Source of the DNA: Lineolata rhizophorae
Taxonomy: Eukaryota > Ascomycota > Dothideomycetes > Lineolatales > Lineolataceae
DNA: 64,000 nucleotides
NCBI GenBank assembly: GCA_010093515.1
Contig: MU001691.1
Coordinates: forward strand, 199,813-263,812
Direction: 5' to 3'
Position numbers and translations under genes: made by a program. The notes under the pieces were generated by a model that saw nothing but the letters and a program-made list of their open reading frames with translations, was not told the origin of the DNA and did not search any database. Of the stretch, positions 23,701 through 33,696 are shown one piece after another. Each line of letters begins with the position of its first letter. Position 1 is the first letter of the stretch.

Positions 23701-24078
23701 ATGAAGCCTTTCAACCTCATGGTTCTCTCCTTCATGGGCTTCGGCTTCGGCTTCGGCCGTCCGGCTGGCTCTCCTCAGGATCCTACCATCCCAACGGTGC
23801 ATGCGAAGATCTGCCAACTCCATAACTTCGCTGGCGATTGTTACGAGGATACTGCGCTCGCGAACGACTGCGCAGCCTTTAGGGCGCCTTGGGTGGACAA
23901 TGTGCACTCCTTCATCGCCTCCGCGGGCTTCATATGCACCTTATACGTGGACGACAAGTGCATCGATCACAACTATGGATACGCCGAGGATGGTCAAGGC
24001 CTTCCGAATGTAGACGACGTCCTTATTTCTGGGATGGATGTGGCGTCTTGGAGCTGCGGCCTTAATGACGGCACCTAA
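23701..24078 (+). CDS. Small secreted six-cysteine protein
   Basis: Not assigned to a named family. A single exon encodes 125 residues. The hydrophobic N-terminus (residues 1-19, with Gly/Phe repeats) looks like a signal peptide. The mature part has six cysteines at 38, 47, 57, 79, 87 and 119, spaced 9, 10, 22, 8 and 32. This is nearly the spacing of each copy in the protein at 25.6 kb. Motifs HNFAGDC, APW..NVHSF, GFICTLYVDDKC and ISGMDVASWSC suggest a compact beta-rich, possibly crystallin-like fold with disulphide bonds. It is likely extracellular. A pyrimidine-rich leader precedes the ATG. A role as an effector, antimicrobial or wall-associated protein is possible but not shown by the sequence. 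Confidence 0.8.
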   Translation: MKPFNLMVLSFMGFGFGFGRPAGSPQDPTIPTVHAKICQLHNFAGDCYEDTALANDCAAFRAPWVDNVHSFIASAGFICTLYVDDKCIDHNYGYAEDGQGLPNVDDVLISGMDVASWSCGLNDGT

Positions 24079-25602
24079 ACACCTTCGAGCCTCGACCCCG
24101 CCATCTGAAGCTAGTTTTTTGAATTCACATTTGCAAAGGAGTCGAGACAGTGCGAAGAAACCCAAAACACAGAAAAACATGCTGCTATGGAGAGAAGAAG
24201 GCAAGGAAGCGTGGCGGTGGTTCTCATGATACCCTACTTTTCAATTTCACTTCGACCTCAAGACATCATAGGCTAGGTAGTTCCTCAAACACTAGCTGAC
24301 AAGGCAAATCAAATGGCTTTGGTTGAATTCAACCTTTATTATTCATAGTCTATCAATGAACGCTATGAATTTGCTTGTGATGTACCACAGGGACATGATA
24401 CTTCCTGGAGTGCGTCTGCACTCTCCAGTTACACAAACGAGGTGTATCACACGATCCCACGAGCCTCCAACGCCAACGTGTATGACCTGCACACTTACAC
24501 ACATTGCGAACTCAGAAGGAGCCCCTAAGGGAAGGGCCGAAAAAGAAGCCTTTCTTATAAATACTTACATAGCAGATCTCTTCTAGGCAAACGGAGCGGT
24601 AAATGTCACGAGGATATTCCTGTCGGGTGGCGATCGCTTTCACTAAACTTTACCCGCACCATGCTTCGCGGCTGACATTAAATCGCAGTCCAACACGAAA
24701 CATGCCACATTGATGGGTCTAATTTGGCTTCCTACCAGATGCACCTACATTTTTGAACTCGAAATACTTGTTCAAGCTCCGGTACTCAAGCCGTTCTCTA
24801 GTTTATGTTGTCCCGGAGTCTGTGTAGATTTGGACCTGCCTACCTACCTACCTATCCAGATTCATACCTACCTGCGCAAGCGGGACGAGGGAAAAAAACT
24901 AAGCCATGGAAGGCCCCTGAAACCTGAGGCATGAGTTGTAGACGCGACTGCCACAAAATTGGCCCCGCCCTGGATGGCGTGCTGCATCCACGGTCTGGGC
25001 TTGCCATGGGCTGTGGTTCCTTCCTGCCCGAATGTTAAAGGAGAATCAGAAGCTGAGTTTTATGGCCAGTGTCTGTCGTAGCTGCAGTGAATGGCGGCAG
25101 TTCGTTGCTCGTTCCTGTTATGACGGCTTGTACCACAGCTGCGCCATGGAACGTTGTCGGCTGCCTACAATCTCATGCCCTTGATTGGCCCTCTATCATA
25201 CATGCACCTTCCAGTAGTAGCCGTGAATAGCTCGCACCTCGTTAATGGAGCGCATTCGAGCTCCATGTTCGAAGTGTGTGAGGGCCCCGATCCGCGGCTG
25301 CTGCCCAAGCCTTGCCAACGTGGCGCTTGCCGCTGATCTATAGGTAACAGCGAGAGACGCCTTGTGACTGCCACATCGAGAGATGTGATGTCAATGGGTC
25401 CAATTCACTGCAGCCACACCTGATCGGGGCAGGTACGCTTTGCTGTTGGGTATGTACTATAAAGCTGGCCCACCCCTAGTTTTTCCTCGATTCTCTTTTC
25501 AACCCACTCCACTTCTCTGCTTCCCGATCCTTCCCACTCTCACCCTTGTTTGTTCTTAATTTCCTCCTCTGTTGAGAATCTTCCACTCCAAAAGATCTCG
25601 AC
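24079..25602. other. Intergenic region holding the promoter of the triplicate secreted gene
   Basis: No gene was recognised. A short stretch of repeated CTAC/CTAC-like steps (CTACCTACCTACC) lies near 24.84 kb. The last 150 bases contain a TATA element and a long pyrimidine-rich leader directly before the next gene. Confidence 0.5.
25458..25463 (+). promoter_or_regulatory. TATA box of the triplicate secreted-protein gene
   Basis: TATAAA lies 140 bases before the ATG at 25603. It is followed by a CT-rich leader (CCTCGATTCTC and similar), the usual layout of strongly expressed fungal secretion genes. The assignment rests on position and sequence only. Confidence 0.6.
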
Positions 25603-26760
25603 ATGCAATTCACCAAGTTTGTGGGGGTTGCCCTTGCTGTCATCGGCCTAGGTACCTGCAATCCTATCCAGCCAGAGCGTTCGGCGCCCGCCGAGCAAAA
25701 TGACCTGGTCAACGTGGGAATTTGTGCAAGCGAGAACTACAAGGATTGCTTGTACTACGACATTCGCGTGACAAACTGCCTATATCTGAAGAGTGGCACG
25801 CCTGACTTAAAGTCGGTTCATATCCTCAGCAAGGGTGCAGTCTGCGTTGGCTGGGTCGATGCTCTCTGTGGCAGTGGCGACAACATTGTGATCCCGTACC
25901 CTGGGAATCCTCGCCTGGATAGTATGGACATCAAGTCGGTCAGTTGCTCGCCGGCTCCTGGCCTCGTTGCCGACGGGGCGAAGAGGGATGTCGCAAATGT
26001 CAAGGCTGTCTCCCACGGCGCCGACCTCGCTCGCGATACCGACGAGGCCAACAAAGTTGGACTGGTCGCCGTCGACATCTGTGCGAGCCGCAATTACGAA
26101 GACTGCCTCGCATACGACGTTCGCGTCACCCATTGCCTCTCACTCACGGACAGCAACTTTGCCCCTAGGTCCGTCCGCATCTATGAAGATGGCGCAATCT
26201 GCGTTGCTTGGGTAAGCAACGATTGCACTGGCGACACCAATCTACCAGTTGAAGCTCCTGGCAACCCCGATCTTGCTCAAGGTGACATCAAGACAATTTT
26301 CCGTTCCTTCAGTTGCTCTCCAGCTCCAGGTGACGAAACCATTGGCATCGAGTCTTTTCAGGCCGCAGTTGAAGCGCGCAACGATATGCCAGCGTCTGAG
26401 GCTGAAGAATTGGACGTCGAAATTATCGAGAACCCTGATCCTATCTCCCCATCAGCTGACGGTGCAGAACTCGAGGTTGAGATCGGCTTGTGCGCTAGTA
26501 CCAATTACCGCGACTGTCTCTGGCACACCATTCGCGTCACTAACTGCCTCTCTATCACGAACGGTTCGCTGAAGTCGATCACCATCCATACTCGTGGTGC
26601 AGTTTGTGTTTTATCGATCGACAAGACTTGCGGCAAGGGCAGCATCCTCCCTATTGGCTGGCCTGGAAATCCCGATCTTGTGAAGGATGGGTGGGATAGA
26701 CGCACTCAGTCTGTGAGCTGCTCACCAGCTCCTGGTGCTTCAACAGTTGAAGAGACTTAG
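25603..26760 (+). CDS. Secreted protein with three six-cysteine repeats
   Basis: Not assigned to a named family. A single exon encodes 385 residues, with a signal peptide at about 1-19 (MQFTKFVGVALAVIGLG). Three copies of one domain follow at about 38-120, 157-243 and 294-378. Cysteine spacings are 8-10-22-8-26, 8-10-22-8-30 and 8-10-20-8-30. Each copy has ICAS.NY.DC, an IRVTNCL-like strand, GA.C..., a PGNP.L turn and ends in SCSPAPG. The linkers are acidic or charged; a KR pair at 127-128 could be a Kex2-type processing site. The copies are clearly related in DNA and protein, so the gene grew by internal duplication. The same spacing in the neighbour at 23.7 kb shows common origin. Likely extracellular, possibly released as separate domains; biochemical function unknown. 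Confidence 0.85.
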   Translation: MQFTKFVGVALAVIGLGTCNPIQPERSAPAEQNDLVNVGICASENYKDCLYYDIRVTNCLYLKSGTPDLKSVHILSKGAVCVGWVDALCGSGDNIVIPYPGNPRLDSMDIKSVSCSPAPGLVADGAKRDVANVKAVSHGADLARDTDEANKVGLVAVDICASRNYEDCLAYDVRVTHCLSLTDSNFAPRSVRIYEDGAICVAWVSNDCTGDTNLPVEAPGNPDLAQGDIKTIFRSFSCSPAPGDETIGIESFQAAVEARNDMPASEAEELDVEIIENPDPISPSADGAELEVEIGLCASTNYRDCLWHTIRVTNCLSITNGSLKSITIHTRGAVCVLSIDKTCGKGSILPIGWPGNPDLVKDGWDRRTQSVSCSPAPGASTVEET

Positions 26761-29346
26761 ATGTTCAAGAGAAGACTTCGTCATACGATGGTTACATCAT
26801 GGCATGAGGGGTAGAATAAAATTGAGAATCAGAAGGTCGAAGGAGTTCTCTAGAGCGAACCGGTATTGGCGGAAAACTTTCAGTGGGTTCATATGGGGAT
26901 CGACTTGTCGGTGAGGTTTCATGAATACCCCTCGAAGCCAAGGCTCACCTTCATGCCTTTTGCCTGTCTACACTCTACTGCATACACTAGTCTAGCACGT
27001 AGCTTTTCAATCTATTTCACATGCTGGTCCGATCATTATTCTGTTTGTAGCCCAATAACTGGTGAAGGCTTGACTCTGCTCTTCGGTTGTCCAGCCATAC
27101 CCTCAGAATCCCTCCGTAAAACGTTGCGGCGACTCAAGCAAGATCACTGATATAACCAATTCAGACATAAAATATTCCTGACTTCATAGGGCTTGAAATA
27201 TTTTCATGCAGCTTTGAGTCAGCTACTTTGTTTTCACAGCAACAGCGCTGGTCTCTGTTAACCGCCAAAGAATGTTTTCAATTGTCTCCCCATAGAACGG
27301 GCATGACAGGATGTTGCGATAGCAGAAAACCACCTATCGACACGTCAAAAATGTTCCAAGATTAGTTTGCCCATATTTTGGTCAGTTGAAAGGAGATTTC
27401 CAGCATTTACGTTAGACTGCATGCCAAGATAGACTGATAGCTTCGCCAGCGGCCAAAGCCTCCGAGCCTAGCTGCTTACCCATCCACCTCCAGATGACCT
27501 AATGGCCGATCAAAGACAGCTAAACCCGTTATTTCGCAACGCATCTACCACTTTACCTTTGCCCACCAGTATTTATGTGCACTATGTATGCCGACAGTTA
27601 CAATACATTATTTTTTAGGCTCTTTGTTTGAACTTTGGCAAGGTACTGCGTCGTTGTGAAGCTGTGAGCAAGTCTGCTCCAAGCAATCATCCAGTCACAC
27701 TATGATTGTGGCCTTAGTTGGAGTTTGTAGCGCTCTCAATGACTCCAGTCCCCCTAGATTGTGCTTCGGATTTCGCCCTGGTTACTGCGACCTATGTCTT
27801 GCTCGCTTGAAGCTAGGGAGTGGGACCCACCGACACGACGCCGCCTCCACCACTAATTGCAATCATCTTGAAACTCAAGTTGTACCTGCCGTGTATTTAA
27901 ATGCATCCTATGGCTTTTAGGAAGTTAGACTCTTGTATCGACAAGCGCTCGGTTGACCCGCAAGGCCTTCTGTAAGGTTTACGCTCTGCAAGCAAGCTAA
28001 ACTTCCACACCAACCAGGCAAGACCTCCAACAAACCACCGTTCATGCTGTAACATTCAAATTTTTTTGGTGCTGTTGGGGTGATATACGGCATTTTACTA
28101 ATCCTTGGGTCTTCTTTACAGAGAGGAGTGGAGTGGCGACACGACCGGCATGTCTTGACCTCTGGCGGCGGGCGACTCGCAAGGCGAAGGAGAGAAACCA
28201 CGGACAGCCTTTCAACATACAAAAGCCTAGAAGTTCCTTTATCGAAGTTCGCCAGCACCTACCCTTTATCGACCCCCTCCTTTCCGAGCCCGCTTTTCCC
28301 TAGCAGCGTTGGCGATAAGTGCTATAGTCTGACGGCGTAGTGTACTGGTGGTTGCGTTGGTTGCTTCATCAAAAACACCAACTCCATACAGTACGACAAG
28401 GCGACAAGCTGGTGGAGAACATCCTTGTCATAGCAAGTTTATTAGCTAAGCCTCGGTCCCATTGAGGGGAAGTGTTTTGGAAGCTACTCCTTGCCCCACA
28501 AACATGAAGCTGCTGCTGGACGACAAAGAACTAAGCCTCCCACTGCCACCTGGAGCTGTCACTATTCTAGGTTTGCACAAGCCTCCGTATAGGACCTGGT
28601 GATACTGGGGCAGGCACGCGACGTGCTCTGAATTCTGCTTTGCCACCAGCAAGAATAGGGACCGGGGTGCAATAGATGCTGTATAGAAAACACTACAACA
28701 GTGAGGCAGAATAGGTGGGCGTACTGAAACTTGCGAATCTGTGACTAACTGTGAGCATTGTGGTATATGTGGCCAGAGCTCTAGGTTTTTGCAATTCCTG
28801 GTAGAATTGACCATGTGAATATGTTTGACATTCCAGAGTTTTCGTGCCTTACAATTCATTGGTCCAAGGGCCCACACTTACTTCCCTTAGTGGTGGGTGA
28901 CTGGAAGCCTCTATGGGGGCAGCAAGGTCCTGATGCACGGATAGTAAAATAGCCTTGGCTTCCGGCTCTGGCTGTTTCCCCTTGGAGTTTGTTTGGGTAA
29001 AGAGATCGTCATAAGTGACCCCTTTTCTTTTTAGTTCCGGCTATTCATAATGGGGCAAATTTTATGCTAATTATATTGAATGCCAGCTCCCAAATGTGTA
29101 TGCAACGCATATATAAATACTAGGGTTAGCCAGATTTCCTGAGTCCTTCTTGTTGCTTGGGCGCCCTCATTCTACTCTGTATCCTTCAAGTTCGCTCTTC
29201 TACAAGCGAATTCTTATCGAGCCGGAGGATTTCACTACTATTGCTTAATACAATCCCTTCAAGACTATCAAGGGCTATTCACCTAGCCCGCTTTCACCAT
29301 AACGACATCGTTTTAACTACCACTAAGATATTTTATGTAAAGAAGA
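26761..29346. other. Intergenic region with weak candidate frames only
   Basis: About 2.6 kb. A 72-codon frame at 27702-27920 begins with a short hydrophobic stretch and has six cysteines, but nothing else supports it. A 143-codon minus-strand frame near 28.45-28.88 kb is Ser-rich and unlike any family I know. The right end contains a TATA element for the next gene. Confidence 0.4.
29110..29117 (+). promoter_or_regulatory. TATA box upstream of the small membrane protein
   Basis: TATATAAA lies about 230 bases before the ATG at 29347. It supports a rightward transcript here, although the coding region it would serve is short and not certain. Confidence 0.45.
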
Positions 29347-29613
29347 ATGGATCAAATCCTCCAGCACATGCGAGAGTTTTGGCGTTGCCATCAGCGGAAA
29401 TTTTTTATCACTCTGGCATTTTTTAGCGGGATCGGGGGGGTTTTCTTCGTCTTTCTTGTAGTCCTTAATGTCATGGACTGCAACGAGTGTCAAGAATGGA
29501 TAAACGAGGTTGTCACCACTGAAGTTGTGGGACCGATTGCGCCCGTGACAGTAACTCCAAGACCATCACTGACCGCAATATTGGTAAGATTTCTTCCCGT
29601 TGGGCCCAATTGA
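29347..29613 (+). CDS. Hypothetical small single-pass membrane protein
   Basis: Not recognised. The frame encodes 88 residues: a basic N-terminus (MDQILQHMREFWRCHQRKF), a strong membrane segment at about 20-43 (FITLAFFSGIGGVFFVFLVVLNV), a short CNEC motif, then a Thr/Pro/Val-rich tail. A good splice donor (GTAAGA at 29584) sits inside the last part, so the real protein may continue in a second exon that I could not place. A TATA element about 230 bases upstream supports transcription. By the positive-inside rule the N-terminus would face the cytosol and the tail the outside. It lies among secreted-protein genes. No function can be inferred. Confidence 0.4.
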   Translation: MDQILQHMREFWRCHQRKFFITLAFFSGIGGVFFVFLVVLNVMDCNECQEWINEVVTTEVVGPIAPVTVTPRPSLTAILVRFLPVGPN

Positions 29614-30695
29614 ATTTGAAAGACTAGCAAGATACTACGATCTGGATGTGGGGACTCTGTTTCAGAGATGTTAGGTGTTATCGCATGAAGTTTGAGACTG
29701 AGAACGCTTCACGTGTTTTTTCCGGCTTCTAGCATTGTATTTTATCTTGTATTCTTAATTTGGGCATCTTGATATCAACTACTCTTTCTATACTATACTT
29801 GAACTGGCGTAGCGCACTCTATGCTGCGCATAACATGCATTTGTTGCCTTGACCTCCTTTCAAACACTATTATCACGCCTGGATCGTTAACAAGCCACTT
29901 AACCTATAATAGTTGGTATTGCGGTGACGATTTGGCATCATCCAAATGCAATGTGCTTATTTGGTTACAAATGGCAATGGACAAGAAATGTATAGATAGA
30001 TGTCTTTCACCGCTTATAACAGTATATTAATTTAAATAGGGTAACTATAGTATTAATAGCACATCACATAGATCTAAGGGTCAAGCGTATCAACAATACA
30101 TCTTCAGCGAATTCAACTTTGCTATTGATGCCGCATTATGTCTACTGCTTAGTGATGTGCTTGGTCATATGTTGTGAATGTAGGACGATTGATTTTTTTT
30201 AAATAATAGTAATAATAAATAAATAAATAAGTAAAAAGAAAAGAAACTCCCAGCCTGGATGTAAATACATCCTCACAAATTATTTAACGACAAGCCTTTG
30301 ATTCACTTACAGGCGAAATTATCTAAAGGAAGACAATGACTATATGCTATCCACTATTTGAAACAGGAGGACTGCTGCGTGGATAATGGGAAGTTAGTAG
30401 GTGAGTGGTTCAAGTGTGTTGCCTCGGCTTTCTAACGTGAATAGCTCGGAAAGTGCGGCCGTGAGCCTTCCACAAATGCAAGGCTACTAGACGCTTATAC
30501 AACCGGAGTGCTCCGCGTCGATGACTCTTGCCGAAATATCTAACTTCTCTACGTAAACCACCGTGTTTGCCATTTCTTTGCGTGTAATATCCCGAGCGAA
30601 ATTCCTTTTAGATTCTCCCACAACACACCACCGTCTCCCGCATACGTTGAGGGATCAGCTACCAGATACGCTTCTCTAACACCTACTTTTGCAAC
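29614..30695. other. AT-rich intergenic segment
   Basis: About 1.1 kb without coding signal. A low-complexity AATAAATAAATAAATAAG stretch lies near 30.2 kb. The last 100 bases are the probable leader of the stalked secreted protein. Confidence 0.5.
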
Positions 30696-31762
30696 ATGAA
30701 GACACGAAACCTCATCTTCTTGGTTGGGGCCTTGTTGAGGAGGGCCGTCGGGGCTGCCGCAGCCGCTTTTCCACATGTTGACGAAGCAAGCACCAGCACA
30801 AGCTACTCACAGTCCTCTACGATCTTCGGCTCGGAGGGTAGGTTGTAATCCATCTTTGCGAGATATCATGCTAGAATTGAATAAATTAACAAATACTGAC
30901 TGTTCCACCGCACTGTGTTATAGTTATACCTAGCCTCGTACCGTCCTCTCGCAAGCCTAGTAACGTTTCATCTTGGAGTTGGCCAGTTCTTAGCAACCCT
31001 GGAACTTCGACTTCGTTGGCAAGCTTCGCGATGCCACCCGATTTATTCAATGGAACGTACAACGGAACTACGGCCCTCAGCACGTCGGCACCTCTGCCAA
31101 CGGCATTTTCAACCGGGTCGCTGGACGAACCAACTACGTTTAAAATGTCTTTCTCCCTAGTAATAACAAGCGGGTCAACAATGGAGTCATCTTTACCGGT
31201 TGTCCCTCCGACCAGTTACCGGTCTTCGGACTCACTGATTCAAGAGCCGAGCTCACTCACTCCGGCAGAATCGACCTCGTCGAAAGTACCTAATAGCGCC
31301 GTCCTTGTGACCATCACAACCACGGTGCCCGCAACCAGTACAATCACAACCGGTATAGAGGCGGCATCTTCTTCTTCAGCACCTCTTCTCAAGCGTGTGC
31401 CGGAGGAAAAACCACGAGTCTATGTCGAATTGTATGATCACTTCGACTTCACAGGGATAATAATCGGCTTGAACGTAACCCAGAGGCCATACTGTAACCC
31501 TGTGCCGGCAGATATCCTCAAAGGTGGTGTTCGATCTGTGAAGCCACATCATATATACGGCCGAGAGACCCTGTGCGGATTTCTAACGGACCAGCAGGAG
31601 GACTGCATGGCTCTTCCTCCCGCTGTACTGGTGTCTGGTGATGAACCCAGCGGACACGTGGCACCATTGGAATCCTCGGGTACCATTGACAAGTTTTGGT
31701 GCCAGTATGCTCCTGAACCCCGTCCGAGTTTTAAATCTCTCATGAATGTCCCCAGACAGTAA
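30696..31762 (+). CDS. Secreted protein with Ser/Thr-rich stalk and crystallin-like C-terminal domain
   Basis: Two exons, 30696-30837 and 30924-31762, give 326 residues; the intron has donor GTAGGT and acceptor TTATAG and keeps the frame. Order: signal peptide at about 1-25 (MKTRNLIFLVGALLRR, then an Ala run), a Ser/Thr/Pro-rich segment at about 30-200 that looks like an O-glycosylated stalk, then a folded domain at about 208-318. The domain starts VYVELYDHFDFTG, a tyrosine/phenylalanine and glycine pattern seen in beta/gamma-crystallin-like strands. It continues with C..VP, GGVRSVKP, LCGFLTD and a final FWC. It keeps four cysteines with looser spacing than the genes at 23.7 and 25.6 kb, so relationship to them is probable, not certain. 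Extracellular or wall-associated location is inferred from the signal and stalk. Confidence 0.75.
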
Positions 31763-32634
31763 GTCTAGAGTTCACCAGTATCAAGGGAGAACGACTATTC
31801 TAGCGGCTACTCTTGGAAGGACGAATGGAGTCTATATGGGAGTTGGAAGGGCGCAAGCTATTTGTTTGAGCATTTCATGGCTTTCGGAAGGATGTCTTAA
31901 GTTCACTTCAGGAATGTTCTAAATTGCATGAACCAATGTTCTTAGTAGTATTTGACCTGAATAGTCTTTCTTTCTACGTGTTTACTGAATCACCCATGAC
32001 ACACTTTAACTGTGCTAGCAATCTCAGGAGCACTGGGATATTAGCGGTGGTTATGATTTATGAGGAGAGGCTTGACTATTCGTCCAAAATGAATATTGAA
32101 TATCATGGTCCTTGCTTGCATTGAGACACCGTGTTGAGACTTTGCGCTGTTTTCCTTGGTACCTGGGATACACGCACCTCTATTCTAGAGCTCTCATTGA
32201 TGCCTTCTGATTCACGGGTACAGACATAACTATTCGCAATCATTGGTAGAATCGCGCTATGAAAATCAATAATCATGTCAACCATCAAGTATTGAAGCCG
32301 TATCCTACCGTTGTTCGTCACGGCATTTATCGAGTCGGCCCAAACTTCATGTAAATGGGGGCTAAACACGAAATGAGAATTATGTCGCTATCGGAACGGT
32401 GTGCGTGCTCTGCGAGCTCACTAAAAAACGAGTGGCGAGCTCGCTTGCCTGGAGCTTCACATGATACCTATGCGTTTCGTACGGGAAAGATTGTGTACCA
32501 AAAATCTAATGCATAGGTGGTGTAACTTAGTAATAATACAGTATATCAAGGTCTTCAAAAGTCGAAATCCTAGTGAGAACTGAACAGAAGTGCCTCGGGG
32601 GGATGAAAGTCCTTAGAGAGCTCTGTGCGAGAGC
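31763..32634. other. Intergenic region between convergent secreted-protein genes
   Basis: About 0.9 kb between a gene read rightward and the AA9 gene read leftward, so it should contain both 3' ends. No coding region or structured element was found. Confidence 0.5.
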
Positions 32635-33696
32635 CTACGCTGTAAACTTCACAATTCGCTTATTCTTTCCATGCCCGGCACGACGCCTGAAACGACGTCT
32701 CAACTCAGTGCAGCTGGTAGGCTCCTCCTCATCGTCGGCTGGATCAGAGTCATCATCCTCGGCACCGTCGCCCGTGTTGTCGCCATCGCCAGAGCTATCG
32801 CCGCTGCTACCGCCAGCAAGAAGCGCTGGCCCGGGAACTTCATACGTGTCAAGATCAGAGCTGTAGATATTGAAGAAGATACCTGGGTCGGTCGCAGTGT
32901 ACAACTCGATACCAAGTGTCCCGGAGGGGAGCGTGTTGGTCCCGGAACCGGTAATTTCGAGGTTGATACACTATTGATTGTCAACGGACGATTCGCCATA
33001 ATGCTAAAATGGTAAGAACGCTTGGGGATGTACCTGCGGATAATTCTGTGCGCCGCCCTCCTGATTTCCCTCATGCAGTGCGATAATCTCGTGGCGCAGG
33101 ACGTAGTTCCCAGGTGCGATGCTCGCCGGAATAGTTAGAACCCAGGTGTTGTCGTTCGCAATGAGATCATCTGTGGCCCAGGTGCCCGGATTGGAGGACC
33201 CGTCAGTAGGACCGACGCCACTAATTTTGGTGAATTCAAGCTCCGTTTTGGAGACTTGGGAGCAGTCGCCGTTGCAAGGCGCAAGGTAGTCAATGATGGG
33301 CCCGTGATGAGACTCCGGCCAGGTAGTCCATTGAAGCTCAATAGAGTCTAGTGTAGATCGTCAGCCCGAGACGCTCCGAATAAGACAAGGTTCCAATTCA
33401 AAAGGTAAAAATCGACTGGACTTACCGCCGGCTACGACAGGAACGCTAGTGCCGGCCGGCGAAGCACCCTTGTGGCAGATGATATTCTCATCTGCATAAT
33501 CCGATACAGCGACGAATCCGTTGTCAAGGTAATCGGTGGTCCAACCCGCAACTGTTGGAGGCGGGTTCTGGAACTGAAATGATGGATCGTAGCCTTGGAA
33601 AAAGGAACCTCCAGCTACTATGCCGGACACGGTACCATGAGCGTAGGCCGAGGAGACCAGTGCGCCGAGAATACCAATGAATTTAGAGGCAGGCAT
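32635..33696 (-). CDS. AA9 lytic polysaccharide monooxygenase
   Basis: Copper enzyme that cleaves cellulose and related beta-glucans oxidatively outside the cell. Exons read right to left: 33426-33696, 33034-33347 and 32635-32970, giving 306 residues. The signal peptide ends after Ala19 (ALVSSAYA), placing His20 at the mature N-terminus, the first ligand of the copper histidine brace. The second histidine is probably in NIICHKG. The family signature [23 protein letters not shown] holds the conserved His, Gln and Tyr. The catalytic domain ends near residue 245. An acidic Asp/Ser/Gly-rich linker and a short arginine/lysine-rich tail follow, where many relatives carry a cellulose-binding CBM1. 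All active-site residues seem present. It lies next to other secreted-protein genes and is read toward the stalked protein. Confidence 0.93.

Noticed and set aside
28446-28877. 143-codon minus-strand frame within the secreted block
   Set aside because: Some Ser-rich and Cys-containing sequence, but no signal peptide, no family pattern and no clear start.
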